Assembly (NCBI RefSeq): GCF_003096635.1
Contig: NZ_QEKV01000003.1
Location: forward strand, 1-64,000
Reading direction: 5' to 3'
DNA length: 64,000 bases
Source: Ezakiella coagulans
GTDB lineage: Bacteria > Bacillota > Clostridia > Tissierellales > Peptoniphilaceae
The stretch's first letter is position 1; each line of letters starts with the position of its first letter. The translations under genes and the position numbers were made by a program. The notes beneath the pieces were generated by a model that made no database searches, had not been told where the DNA came from, and saw only the letters and a program-made list of their open reading frames with translations. Below are positions 35,628-45,418 of this stretch, piece after piece.

Positions 35628-35649
35628 AGAGGTTGAAAATTCAACCTCT
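35628..35649 (-). terminator. Intrinsic terminator after the P-type ATPase gene
   Basis: AGAGGTTGAA (35628-35637) and TTCAACCTCT (35640-35649) form a 10-bp arm pair, with the tip opening into a small loop. The minus-strand RNA then reads TTTTTATTTG. Confidence 0.8.
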
Positions 35650-35655
35650 AAAACT

Positions 35656-37674
35656 CTATTTTACACATTTATTGTTGAGAAGTGCAATCATTACACATAC
35701 TAAACTTAGTCCAACGTCAGCAAGAACCGCAAGATACATTCCGTTCTTTACACCAAGATAAATCGCCGTCAAAACACAAATCTTTGTTAAAAGTGACAAT
35801 GCAACGATGAATTTTACATTTTTCAAAATTCTTCTCGACGCTCTTATTGCCATTGGAATTTTTCTAATGTCATCATCCATAATAACAACATCACTCGAGG
35901 TAATTGCAGCATCTGAGCCCATCTTTCCCATCGAGATTCCGACATTCGCTGCTTCAAGCACTGCGCTGTCGTTTATTCCGTCGCCGACGAAGCTCATGTG
36001 GCCGCTATCTCTTTTTTCGAGCATAAACTCAAGCTTATCCGACGGACTCATTTCCGATTTGTAGGTGCCAAATCCCAAAATATCTGAAAGAGCTTTTACC
36101 TTTGATTCATTGTCCCCAGATACAAGCACCGGTTCAATGTTTAAATCTTTAATCTCTCTAACAACATCCATTGCAGAGTCTTTAAGCTTTTCTTCAAGAT
36201 AGAATTCACCAATCAAATTGTTTTCTTCTAAAAGATGAATTACAAGACTTTCCCCGCCGCCTCTGATTTCGTAGTGTTTGTTTTGGTATTTAAAATCGAT
36301 TCCTGCTCCCGGAATTTCTGAAAGTTCTTCAGGTTCCGGTGCATTTTCCATTTTAAAAGCGGTTGCAATCGGATGAGTTGACCTCTTTTCTCCAATCGCC
36401 ATTAAAAGTTTCAAATCTTCTTCGCTCACATCAGCCTTTTTTACAACCTTTACAAGCGACAATTTATTTTCAGTAACCGTTCCGGTTTTATCAAATCCGA
36501 TTGTCTTTATATGGCTCGTAGCATCAATAAATTCAGAGCCTTTGACAAGAATACCTTGTCTTGAAAGAGACCCAAGGCCAACGGCATAGCTAAGTGGAAC
36601 ACCAAGCACGACCGAACATGGACATGAGGTTACCAAAAATGCAAGACTTTTTCTTATCGCATCATTGAAATCGCCCTTTGTTATAAGCGGTACAACTGCA
36701 ATTAAAACTGCAAGGCCGACAACAATCGGAGTGTAAATTCTTGCAAAAACCGTCAAGAATTTTTCCTGTTTACTCTTCTTTTTCGCAGCTTCTCTTACCA
36801 AATCGTCCATTTGTTTAAGGAGTGAGTTGTCTGAATCTTTATAAACTTCAAGCGTCGCTTTTTTACCAACAACGATCGAACCCGCCGAAATAATTTCGCC
36901 TTTATTAAATATTCTAGGTTCCGATTCTCCTGTAAATGAAGATGTGTCAATTGATGCATACTCGTCAAGTAATATGGAATCAAGCGTTACCATTTCGAAC
37001 GGTTCAACCTCAATTTTTGAACCGACCTTGACATCGCTTGCAGATTTTTCAACTGTCGTTCCGTCTTCAAAAACAACCCTTGCTCGTCTTTCCTTCTTAG
37101 TTACAGTGTTTCTCAAATCCTTTGTTGCACGGTCTACAGCTAAATCGGTCAAAAATTCACCTACTCTATATAGAACAATAACCGCAGCCCCTTCTCTCGC
37201 TTCACCGATTAAAACGGCGCCGATTGAAGAAACCATCATAAGAACTTGTTCATCGAGTCCATTTCCTTTCATAAGAACCTTTATTGCGTTTTTATAAACA
37301 ACAAATCCGGAAATTATTAGAGATGCTATCGCGATATAATTATTTTTAAAGACAAACGATAAAATAAGAAGAGCGCCACCAAATAAAATACTTAAAAATT
37401 CAAAACTTTTAAAATCAATTTCTTCCTCTTCTTCCATAAACTCTTCCACTTCGCCCAAATCTTCTGAAGATTTTACATCCACCAAAATCACATCCGGCTC
37501 GATTGACTGAACAATCTCTAAAACTTCATTTTTCTTTAAGTCTCCGTCGACTGCCAAACTTCTGTCGATATAATTTAGAGTTGCACTTTTTACCGATTCG
37601 TGCTTATTTAGTTTGTCCTCAATCTTCCTTGCACAATTCGGACACAACTCGCCTTTTAAAATATACTCTGTCAT
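35656..37674 (-). CDS. Heavy-metal translocating P1B-type ATPase (Zn/Cd type likely)
   Basis: Membrane metal pump of 672 residues from the ATG at 37674, which has a textbook AAGGAGGTCA site. The N-terminal HMA-like domain carries CPNC. An acidic stretch (about 85-105) precedes the helices. The transmembrane CPx motif is SCPCSVVLG, the phosphorylation motif DKTGTVTENK and the hinge GDGINDSAVL. The last helix DVGLSLVCV resembles the Zn/Cd/Pb group (ZntA/CadA) more than the copper group, which is an inference by eye. A promoter and a palindrome lie upstream, so metal-responsive control is likely. Confidence 0.88.
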   Translation of the reverse strand: MTEYILKGELCPNCARKIEDKLNKHESVKSATLNYIDRSLAVDGDLKKNEVLEIVQSIEPDVILVDVKSSEDLGEVEEFMEEEEEIDFKSFEFLSILFGGALLILSFVFKNNYIAIASLIISGFVVYKNAIKVLMKGNGLDEQVLMMVSSIGAVLIGEAREGAAVIVLYRVGEFLTDLAVDRATKDLRNTVTKKERRARVVFEDGTTVEKSASDVKVGSKIEVEPFEMVTLDSILLDEYASIDTSSFTGESEPRIFNKGEIISAGSIVVGKKATLEVYKDSDNSLLKQMDDLVREAAKKKSKQEKFLTVFARIYTPIVVGLAVLIAVVPLITKGDFNDAIRKSLAFLVTSCPCSVVLGVPLSYAVGLGSLSRQGILVKGSEFIDATSHIKTIGFDKTGTVTENKLSLVKVVKKADVSEEDLKLLMAIGEKRSTHPIATAFKMENAPEPEELSEIPGAGIDFKYQNKHYEIRGGGESLVIHLLEENNLIGEFYLEEKLKDSAMDVVREIKDLNIEPVLVSGDNESKVKALSDILGFGTYKSEMSPSDKLEFMLEKRDSGHMSFVGDGINDSAVLEAANVGISMGKMGSDAAITSSDVVIMDDDIRKIPMAIRASRRILKNVKFIVALSLLTKICVLTAIYLGVKNGMYLAVLADVGLSLVCVMIALLNNKCVK

Positions 37675-37701
37675 ATTGACCTCCTTAATCCAATAAAGAT
37701 A

Positions 37702-37718
37702 ATCATTTTCAAAATGAT
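37702..37718 (-). promoter_or_regulatory. Perfect 8-1-8 palindrome upstream of the P-type ATPase
   Basis: ATCATTTT (37702-37709), one base, AAAATGAT (37711-37718). The size and AT-rich symmetry suit a Fur-family (Fur/Zur/PerR) operator. It lies between the promoter and the start codon. A second, 7-2-7 repeat (TTGAAAA/TTTTCAA) lies just upstream at about 37724-37739. Confidence 0.5.
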
Positions 37719-37760
37719 AAGTTATTGAAAAGTTTTTCAATTCTTTTTCAATTTAATATC

Positions 37761-37789
37761 ATTATACCCATAACCGAATTAAAAGTCAA
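37761..37789 (-). promoter_or_regulatory. Promoter of the P-type ATPase gene
   Basis: Minus-strand -35 TTGACT (37789-37784) and -10 TATAAT (37766-37761), 17 bases apart. It is one of the best sigma-A matches in the window. Confidence 0.8.
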
Positions 37790-37857
37790 CAGAAAATATA
37801 TAAAATTTTAAAAAAATATAAAAATATTTTGTCATCTATCTTATATGCTTTGCAAAA

Positions 37858-37891
37858 CAAAAAAATGGAAAGAACCGATTGATTCTTTCCA
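37858..37891 (-). terminator. Intrinsic terminator after guaB
   Basis: TGGAAAGAA (37866-37874) and TTCTTTCCA (37883-37891) pair perfectly. The minus-strand RNA ends in a long T-run. Confidence 0.85.
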
Positions 37892-37918
37892 AAAATATAA
37901 TATGAAACTTACTCTGTC

Positions 37919-39400
<1,482 letters not shown>

Positions 39401-39402
39401 TT

Positions 39403-39421
39403 AAATAGATACTATCTATTT
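39403..39421 (-). promoter_or_regulatory. Perfect 9-1-9 palindrome in the guaB leader
   Basis: AAATAGATA (39403-39411), one base, TATCTATTT (39413-39421). It lies between the hairpin at 39436-39453 and the guaB ribosome site. It could be an operator for a purine regulator or a hairpin in the leader RNA. Confidence 0.4.
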
Positions 39422-39435
39422 TTAGATATAATAAA

Positions 39436-39453
39436 GCTACCGTAATGAGTAGC
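39436..39453 (-). promoter_or_regulatory. Hairpin in the guaB leader, possible attenuator
   Basis: GCTAC (39436-39440) and GTAGC (39449-39453) pair. On the minus strand the stem is followed by TTTATTATA, and on the plus strand by TTTTTT. The guaB transcript would form it within about 30 bases of its start, so it may be an early terminator/attenuator. No known purine aptamer is recognised. Confidence 0.45.
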
Positions 39454-39468
39454 TTTTTTCTTTACTTT

Positions 39469-39498
39469 ATTATATAACATAAAGACTTATAAAATCAA
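39469..39498 (-). promoter_or_regulatory. Promoter of guaB
   Basis: Minus-strand -35 TTGATT (39498-39493) and -10 TATAAT (39474-39469), 18 bases apart. Confidence 0.7.
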
Positions 39499-39524
39499 GC
39501 AATTAAATCACTATTTGTAAAAAT

Positions 39525-39553
39525 GTGCAATATTTTTTTATTTGTAGTATAAT
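39525..39553 (+). promoter_or_regulatory. Promoter of the PII-like/antiporter operon
   Basis: Plus-strand -35 GTGCAA (39525-39530) and -10 TATAAT (39548-39553), 17 bases apart. It is followed after 40 bases by the ribosome site AAGGAGGA. Confidence 0.65.
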
Positions 39554-39604
39554 AAGTTTAGACTTAAAGGTGCCACAATCGACACTGTATACAAGGAGGA
39601 TAAT

Positions 39605-39937
39605 ATGGAAGTCTTATTTATAGTTTTAAATCATGAACAACACTTCGATGAAGTGCTCAGAGCTTTTTCTGCAGAAGGTATTCACGGCGGAACAATTTTG
39701 GAGAGTCAAGGTCTCGCTGCTACTCTTGCAGAACATTCAGAAGTCGGTTATGATTTTTTCAGAAATCTTTTAAACGGTGGAAGACCATACAACAAAACAA
39801 TATTTCTAATTTTAAGTGAAGAAGAAGTCAAAAAGGCAAAAGAATGTGTAAGAAAAGTCGTAGGAAATCTCGAAAAGGAAAATGTTGGAATAATGTTTTC
39901 AATCGATGTTAAGTCATTTGAAGGCTTAACAAAATAA
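39605..39937 (+). CDS. PII-like signalling protein paired with an antiporter
   Basis: Cytosolic protein of 110 residues with the alternating beta-alpha pattern of the PII/GlnB superfamily. The GIHGGTILESQGLA segment stands where PII proteins have their conserved strand before the T-loop. It is not a classical GlnB: the uridylylation tyrosine loop is not recognisable. It is 16 bases ahead of a CPA2 antiporter gene. PII-like proteins often bind and control the transporter encoded beside them, so it probably senses a nucleotide or ion and regulates that antiporter. Confidence 0.65.
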   Translation: MEVLFIVLNHEQHFDEVLRAFSAEGIHGGTILESQGLAATLAEHSEVGYDFFRNLLNGGRPYNKTIFLILSEEEVKKAKECVRKVVGNLEKENVGIMFSIDVKSFEGLTK

Positions 39938-39953
39938 GGAAGGATAATTTTAT

Positions 39954-41132
39954 ATGGAATCAATTTATGCTTTAGCAGTTCTTATTGCAAGTGGCCTTAT
40001 TTTTTCGCGCCTATTAGGAAAATTTAAATTTCCGGATGTTACAGGATATCTTATCGGTGGAATTTTAATAGGCCCTTCTGTTTTGGGACTGCTTTCACAA
40101 GATCAAGTAAAAGGTATGGAAGTTTTGAGTACTATCGCTCTTAGTTTTATAGCTTTTTCAATAGGCTCTGAAATGGATTTAAGAGCAATCAAAAAGATGG
40201 GCTCAAAAATTATTATTGTTACAATTTTCGAAGCATTGGGAGCATTCTTATTTGTAACAGCGTCAATGCTTTTAATATTCAAACAAGATTGGGCTTTCTC
40301 ACTTGCAATCGGCTCAATTTCATGTGCAACAGCTCCGGCAGCAACTCTTATGGTCATAAGACAATACAAAGCCAAAGGACCGCTTGTAGATGTTTTAATT
40401 CCAGTTGTAGCTTTGGACGACGCAGTTTGTATCATAGCTTTCGGTATAGCTTCCTTTATGGCAAACGCTTTAATAAACGGTGAAAGTTTAAATATTGCAA
40501 CGATGGTCGGAAAGCCGCTTTTGGAAATTTTAATGTCAATAGGTCTCGGTGCAGTTGCAGGTTTTATTTATTCGTTAATTGCAAAAAAAGTTAGAAACGA
40601 CGGAGAAAATCTTTCCTTTACATTGGCAATGATTTTCCTCGTAACGGCAGCAGCATTGAAATTAAATTTATCAGGACTTTTAACCCTAATGGTTATGGGT
40701 GTTGTAATTACAAATGTCGGACACGTAAATAAGCGTTATCTTGACCTTGTAAACGCTATTACCCCACCTATATTTATATGTTTCTTTGTTTTATCCGGTG
40801 CAGATTTAAATCTTTCAAACCTTAAGTCCGTCGGTATCGTCGGAATCGGTTATGTTGTTTCAAGAGTAATTGGTAAATATCTCGGTTCAATGGTTTCTAC
40901 TAAAATCAGTGGCTTTGACCAAAGCGTTCAAAGAAATCTCGGTCTTACTCTTGTTCCTCAAGCAGGGGTTGCTCTCGGTTTGAGTCTTATTGCCGCAAAC
41001 ATTATTCACGGTGATCACGGACAATATATCAGAACAATTATATTGGGTGCAACAATTGTGTATGAACTTGTAGGACCGCTTCTTGCAAAATTTGCACTTA
41101 AACGTTCAGGTTGTATAGAAGAAAACGCTTAA
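39954..41132 (+). CDS. CPA2-family cation:proton antiporter (KefB/NapA-like)
   Basis: Polytopic membrane protein of 392 residues with about twelve or thirteen helices. It starts with the family block SGLIFSRLLGKFKFPDVTGYLIGGILIGPS and carries the CPA2-type ALDDAVCIIAFG segment (Asp pair near residue 155). No C-terminal RCK/TrkA-N domain is present, so control may come instead from the PII-like protein upstream. Expected to exchange Na+ or K+ for protons. Confidence 0.87.
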   Translation: MESIYALAVLIASGLIFSRLLGKFKFPDVTGYLIGGILIGPSVLGLLSQDQVKGMEVLSTIALSFIAFSIGSEMDLRAIKKMGSKIIIVTIFEALGAFLFVTASMLLIFKQDWAFSLAIGSISCATAPAATLMVIRQYKAKGPLVDVLIPVVALDDAVCIIAFGIASFMANALINGESLNIATMVGKPLLEILMSIGLGAVAGFIYSLIAKKVRNDGENLSFTLAMIFLVTAAALKLNLSGLLTLMVMGVVITNVGHVNKRYLDLVNAITPPIFICFFVLSGADLNLSNLKSVGIVGIGYVVSRVIGKYLGSMVSTKISGFDQSVQRNLGLTLVPQAGVALGLSLIAANIIHGDHGQYIRTIILGATIVYELVGPLLAKFALKRSGCIEENA

Positions 41133-41135
41133 TAT

Positions 41136-41164
41136 TTGACAAGTAAAAAAAATAATGTTATAAT
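41136..41164 (+). promoter_or_regulatory. Promoter of metK
   Basis: Consensus -35 TTGACA (41136-41141) and -10 TATAAT (41159-41164) with 17 bases between them, just ahead of the SAM riboswitch. Confidence 0.9.
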
Positions 41165-41170
41165 TAAATT

Positions 41171-41258
41171 ACTCATTAAGAGTGGTGGAGGGAATAGGCC
41201 CTTTGAAACCCGGCAACCCAGACGGTGCCAAATCCTACAGTTCGACTGAAAGATGAGT
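41171..41258 (+). promoter_or_regulatory. SAM-I (S-box) riboswitch
   Basis: P1 pairs ACTCAT (41171-41176) with ATGAGT (41253-41258). Between them are the S-box signatures AGAGTGGTGGAGGGA, GGCCCTTTGAAACCCGGCAA, GGTGCCAAATCCTAC and GAAAGATGAG. High SAM should favour the terminator downstream and lower metK expression. Confidence 0.95.
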
Positions 41259-41276
41259 TTTTAAAGGACTATTTTG

Positions 41277-41307
41277 CAGTAGGTTTTGGATTTAACCTAC
41301 TGTTTTT
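41277..41307 (+). terminator. SAM-riboswitch-controlled terminator before metK
   Basis: CAGTAGGTT (41277-41285) and AACCTACTG (41294-41302) form a perfect stem followed by TTTTT. It lies between the S-box aptamer and metK. Confidence 0.9.
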
Positions 41308-41340
41308 ATTTTAATAATTTTTATGTAAAGAAGGAGAAAT

Positions 41341-42513
41341 ATGATCAGATTTCACACATCGGAAAGTGTCACAGAAGGTCACCCTGACAAAGTTTGTGAC
41401 AAAATTTCAGACAGTATTTTAGACGCAATTTTATCTAAGGATAGTGAAGCAAGAGTTGCATGCGAAACATTTGCAGCAACAGGTTACATTGTAGTAGGCG
41501 GACAAATTTCAACAAAATGTTATGTTGATATTCCGTCAATTGTAAGACAAGTTTTAGCAGACATAGGATACACTCGTGCAAAATTCGGTTTTGATGCTGA
41601 AACATGCGGCGTTTTGACATCTCTCGAAGAACAAAGCCCTGACATTTGGATGGGAGTAAAAGAGTCTCTTGAATCAAAAGAAGGTGCAAAGGACGAGTTT
41701 GATGCAATCGGTGCCGGAGACCAAGGCATGATGTTCGGCTATGCTTCCGACGAAACTCCGGTTTATATGCCGCTTGCAATATTTCTAGCTCATAAGCTCA
41801 CAAGAAGGCTCGCTGAAGTTAGAAAAGAGAGAATTCTCGATTACATTTTACCGGACGGAAAAGCTCAAGTTACGGTTATGTATGAAGATGACAAGCCAAA
41901 GAAAATAACTTCTCTAGTTTTATCAACTCAACACCTTCCTTCGGTCGATATCGAAACATTGAGAAGAGATGTGAAAAAAGAAGTTATTGATGCTGTAATT
42001 CCGGCTGAGCTTCTTTCAGACGATACAAAAATATATATAAACCCAACCGGTCGATTCGTTGTAGGCGGACCTAAAGGAGATGTCGGACTAACCGGAAGAA
42101 AAATTATTGTCGATACCTACGGTGGATATGCAAGACACGGCGGCGGTGCTTTCTCAGGAAAAGACCCTACAAAAGTTGACCGTTCGGCTGCTTATGCTGC
42201 AAGATATGTTGCAAAAAATGTAGTTGCCGCAGGATTTGCAAAAGAATGTGAGGTTGCTCTATCCTATGCAATAGGCGTTGCTGCTCCTACTTCAATTGAT
42301 ATTGATTGCAGAGGAACTGAAAAAATCGACTTAGAAGAAATCAGAAGAAAAGTTTCTGGCATTTTTGACTTACGTCCTGCAGCAATCATAAAGAACTTCG
42401 ATTTGAAGAGACCGATTTATTCGCAATGCACAAACTATGGACATTTCGGTAGAGACGATTTAGATCTACCTTGGGAAAAGCTGGACAAAGTTGAGGCACT
42501 TAAGAATGCGTAA
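41341..42513 (+). CDS. metK: S-adenosylmethionine synthetase
   Basis: Cytosolic enzyme of 390 residues that makes SAM from methionine and ATP. The motifs [12 protein letters not shown] (about residue 15), [12 protein letters not shown] (about 120) and [19 protein letters not shown] (about 260) are the MetK signatures. A ribosome site AGAAGGAGA precedes the ATG. Expression is under a consensus promoter and a SAM-I riboswitch. Its last two codons overlap the start of a small membrane-peptide ORF. Confidence 0.97.
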   Translation: MIRFHTSESVTEGHPDKVCDKISDSILDAILSKDSEARVACETFAATGYIVVGGQISTKCYVDIPSIVRQVLADIGYTRAKFGFDAETCGVLTSLEEQSPDIWMGVKESLESKEGAKDEFDAIGAGDQGMMFGYASDETPVYMPLAIFLAHKLTRRLAEVRKERILDYILPDGKAQVTVMYEDDKPKKITSLVLSTQHLPSVDIETLRRDVKKEVIDAVIPAELLSDDTKIYINPTGRFVVGGPKGDVGLTGRKIIVDTYGGYARHGGGAFSGKDPTKVDRSAAYAARYVAKNVVAAGFAKECEVALSYAIGVAAPTSIDIDCRGTEKIDLEEIRRKVSGIFDLRPAAIIKNFDLKRPIYSQCTNYGHFGRDDLDLPWEKLDKVEALKNA

Positions 42514-42622
42514 TAAAAGACCGATTGATACAATGCTTTTAAGAGCACTCGCAGTTGGAGGAGTTTTGATGCTCCTCTCGGCGATACTTTATTATAAAAT
42601 TTTTATAGTCGGACTAAAATAA
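42506..42622 (+). CDS. Small membrane peptide overlapping metK
   Basis: A 38-residue open frame starting at the ATG at 42506, eight bases inside metK. It begins with a basic stretch (MRNKRPID) and has one hydrophobic helix (about residues 10-35) ending in VGLK. A GAGG ribosome site lies 9 bases upstream, inside metK. A strong terminator starts directly after its stop codon, which leaves the frame neatly inside the transcript. I recognise no family; a single-pass membrane peptide is the most that can be said. Confidence 0.55.
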   Translation: MRNKRPIDTMLLRALAVGGVLMLLSAILYYKIFIVGLK

Positions 42623-42675
42623 AAGAGAATCATTTGATATGTTCAAAATTCGTACATATCAAATGATTCTCTTTT
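42621..42675. terminator. Long bidirectional terminator between metK and the histidine kinase
   Basis: A perfect 22-bp stem: AAAAGAGAATCATTTG begins the left arm (42621-42642) and its full complement forms the right arm (42654-42675), with an 11-base loop. T-runs exist on both strands, so it ends both converging transcripts. Confidence 0.9.
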
Positions 42676-43800
42676 TTATTTATTATTTTTAGGAATGGTC
42701 ACAATAAACTGTGTTCCAACTTTTTCTCCGTCTTTTACTTCAATCCTTCCGGAATGAAGTTCAAGTATTTTCTTTACAAGATGCAGTCCAAGTCCAACGC
42801 CATTTGATTCATTCCCCGCTCTTCTCTCACGATAAAAAGCTTCGAAAATCTTTTTCTTCTCAGACTCTATTCCACATCCCGAATCTTCAATCTTTATAAT
42901 AACATCATCCATATTTTCTTTTATCAAAATATTAATATAACCACCGTCAACATTATACTTTATAGCGTTTTCAAGTAGATTATAAAACACCCTATACATA
43001 AGTAAATCCGAGCCAATTATTTGTGGATTGTCCCCTTCCTCACTAACGCTTAGATGCTTCTCGTCTATATAAATCGAAAGATCCATTATAACTTCATCAA
43101 TCAAATCATAAATATTTATCTCATCTTTTCTCTCAATGGTTTGACTTTCTTGGATTTGAAGCAACATTTGAACCATGTGCGACATCCGGTCGTTGTATTC
43201 AGTGACCGATGCCAACATTTTTTTGTAGTCCTCTATGCTGTTGTTTTCATTTTTCTTAAAAACATCTATTTTGGTCTTTAAAACAGCAAGAGGTGTTCTG
43301 AGCTCATGTGCCGCATTTTGCAAAAAACTCTTCTCCTCACCGAAAAGACGCGAAAGCCTTATTATCATATCATTAAAAGAAATCGTGATTTCTTCAATCT
43401 CGTCGCCAGTTTCCTTTACCTCGATTTGATTAGAAAGATTTTGAACATTTACCTCTTTCATTCTGTTTTTTAAATCAGTTATCGGTTCCAAAAATCTTTC
43501 AACGAGTTTATATGTTACAAAACCTGCAATAACTACAACTAACACTGTTATTCCAAAGCTTTTCAGCCAAAATAGACTCTTTCCGTTGTAAAATATAGAA
43601 GAAAGATCCGGAACAATCATGATCGCCCCTTTAAGTTCCTTGGGCTCTATATTGTCCATATTATCCATTACTGCTTTTTGTATTTTATTCATCTCGCTCA
43701 CAGTTGTAATGCCGAGCAGAATATAAATAACAAATGAAGTTACCGCAACTATACTCGAGGATAAAATTGTAAGTTTCCATTTTAAACTTAATTTTTTCAT
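42676..43800 (-). CDS. Sensor histidine kinase
   Basis: Membrane sensor of 374 residues. It has two transmembrane helices (about 10-30 and 75-98) around a short outer loop of only about 45 residues, a HAMP region (about 100-155), a dimerisation box with AAHELRTPLAVLK (phospho-acceptor His) and an HATPase domain with N, G1 (DSGCGIE) and G2 (GVGLGLHLV) boxes. The short sensor loop suggests it detects something in or at the membrane. It is encoded 4 bases after its response regulator. The upstream redox cassette lies on the same strand and may be its target. Confidence 0.92.
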   Translation of the reverse strand: MKKLSLKWKLTILSSSIVAVTSFVIYILLGITTVSEMNKIQKAVMDNMDNIEPKELKGAIMIVPDLSSIFYNGKSLFWLKSFGITVLVVVIAGFVTYKLVERFLEPITDLKNRMKEVNVQNLSNQIEVKETGDEIEEITISFNDMIIRLSRLFGEEKSFLQNAAHELRTPLAVLKTKIDVFKKNENNSIEDYKKMLASVTEYNDRMSHMVQMLLQIQESQTIERKDEINIYDLIDEVIMDLSIYIDEKHLSVSEEGDNPQIIGSDLLMYRVFYNLLENAIKYNVDGGYINILIKENMDDVIIKIEDSGCGIESEKKKIFEAFYRERRAGNESNGVGLGLHLVKKILELHSGRIEVKDGEKVGTQFIVTIPKNNK

Positions 43801-43804
43801 ATCA

Positions 43805-44470
43805 CTATTTTAAAATATAACCTTGCCCTACTTTGTTCACTATTGGATCATGTCCCATCTTTTCACGTAATTTTTTTCTAAGAGCGGAAATATGCACTCT
43901 TATTGAATTTGAAAATTCATTTACTTCATTATTCCAAACATGCTCGATAATCTCTTCTTGGCTCACGACTCGCTCTTGATTTAAAAGCAAATATTCCAAA
44001 ATTCCCATTTCTTTCTTTGTCAAAAATATTTCTTCATTGTTGTAATGAAGCCTTCTTGTTTTCGTATCCATTTCAAGTCCATCAAATGAAAGATAAATGC
44101 TCTTTTGCTCAAATTTTCTTCTTGTAAGACTTCTAATTCTTGCCTCAAGCTCGCTAAAATCAAATGGCTTTGTTAGATAGTCATTTGCTCCTCTGTCAAG
44201 ACCTTCAACTTTATCCTCTGTTTGAACTCTTGCAGATAAAATTAAAATCGGAACCAGTGCATTTTGACTACGAACAGATTTTAAAATATCCATTCCGTCC
44301 ATATCGGGCAGCGTCAAATCGAGAAGTATCAAATCATAAGTCTCAATAGTAGCCATTTCTTCACCATCTAAGCCGTTGTAGCAAGCATCAACTTCATATC
44401 CGTCAAGAATAAGTCCTTCTTTTATTGAATCACATAGTTCTTTTTCGTCTTCAATCACTAGAATTCGCAT
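43805..44470 (-). CDS. OmpR-family response regulator
   Basis: Cytosolic DNA-binding regulator of 221 residues. The receiver domain has the acidic pair EDE (residues 7-9), the phospho-acceptor Asp51 in LLDLTLPDMDG and the conserved Lys in YLTKPFDF. The C-terminal winged helix ends in ALRKKLREKMG and VGQGYILK. It is paired with the kinase downstream. It follows the NapH-like gene by 33 bases on the same strand, so it may be co-transcribed with, and control, the redox cassette. Confidence 0.93.
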   Translation of the reverse strand: MRILVIEDEKELCDSIKEGLILDGYEVDACYNGLDGEEMATIETYDLILLDLTLPDMDGMDILKSVRSQNALVPILILSARVQTEDKVEGLDRGANDYLTKPFDFSELEARIRSLTRRKFEQKSIYLSFDGLEMDTKTRRLHYNNEEIFLTKKEMGILEYLLLNQERVVSQEEIIEHVWNNEVNEFSNSIRVHISALRKKLREKMGHDPIVNKVGQGYILK

Positions 44471-44503
44471 ATCTCACCTCTATTCATTATACCAATAAAA
44501 AAA

Positions 44504-45418
44504 TTATTTTTCCACTTGTGCAGTCATTTGTTTATTTGCTTCTAGACATTCTTCTTTTGTTCTAAATCCGCAAGAGATTGCTCCTGTCGGACAAATGTTT
44601 TTGCACTTTCCGCACCTTATACACTCAAGCGAATTTGCATTTTGAACCGGGTCAACCTGCATGTTGCAACATTTTCTACAAAGACCACACTTTATACACT
44701 TGTGTGAATCAACTCTGTATTTAAAAACGGAAATAGGATTGAAAAATGAATATATAGCTCCAAGCGGACAAATGTACTTGCAAAACGGTCTATAAATTAT
44801 GACCGACAAAATTAAAAGCACTATTAAAATTGTGTTTTTCCATAAGTATAAAAATCCGATTGCCCCGCGCATCGACTTATTTAAAAGAACTAGTGGCAAT
44901 CCTCCCTCAAGTGTTCCAACAGGACAAATAAGTTTGCAGAAAAACGGCGAACCTTGTCCCAACACGTCAACCACAAACATCGGAAGTATGATTACAAAAA
45001 GTCCAAGTATGATGTATTTAAGTTTTCTTAGTTTCTTATCGTATTTAAATGTTCCGATTTTTTTAAAGAATGGAATTTTATAAAGCAAATCCTGAACAAG
45101 TCCGAACGGACAGAGATATCCACAGACAAATCTACCAAGCATTGCACCTATAAAAATTAAAAATCCGACAACATAAAACGAAAACTTATACTTATAACTT
45201 CCAATGACCGCTTGAAGTGCACCAATAGGACAAGCGCCCTTTGCGCCCGGACAAGAATAGCAGTTCATGCCCGGAACGCAAAGTTTTTTCATATCGCCCG
45301 TATATATGTTTCCTTTAAAAAAGCCCTTGAAATTGCTGTTTGTTGCAAGCGCCCACGCACTTTGAAACAAATGTCTTTTGTATTCTTTACTTTTTTTCTT
45401 TAACTTATCCAATTCCAA
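44504..45418 (-). CDS. NapH-like membrane 4Fe-4S ferredoxin
   Basis: Integral membrane electron carrier of 304 residues. An N-terminal CVPGMNCYSCPGAKGACPIGA cysteine cluster precedes four to five helices, which hold internal CGYLCPFGLVQDLLYK and CKYICPLGAIYSFF (CxxxCP motifs as in NapH/NosR/RdxA). The C-terminus has two 4Fe-4S ferredoxin clusters, CIKCGLCRKCC and CIRCGKCKNICPTGA. It likely moves electrons across the membrane to the thiol proteins encoded just upstream. It overlaps the microprotein gene by 14 bases. Confidence 0.88.
   Translation of the reverse strand: MELDKLKKKSKEYKRHLFQSAWALATNSNFKGFFKGNIYTGDMKKLCVPGMNCYSCPGAKGACPIGALQAVIGSYKYKFSFYVVGFLIFIGAMLGRFVCGYLCPFGLVQDLLYKIPFFKKIGTFKYDKKLRKLKYIILGLFVIILPMFVVDVLGQGSPFFCKLICPVGTLEGGLPLVLLNKSMRGAIGFLYLWKNTILIVLLILSVIIYRPFCKYICPLGAIYSFFNPISVFKYRVDSHKCIKCGLCRKCCNMQVDPVQNANSLECIRCGKCKNICPTGAISCGFRTKEECLEANKQMTAQVEK

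Noticed and set aside
39436-39453. A terminator for a plus-strand transcript
   Set aside because: No plus-strand gene lies upstream; guaB runs away from it, so the hairpin is better placed in the guaB leader.
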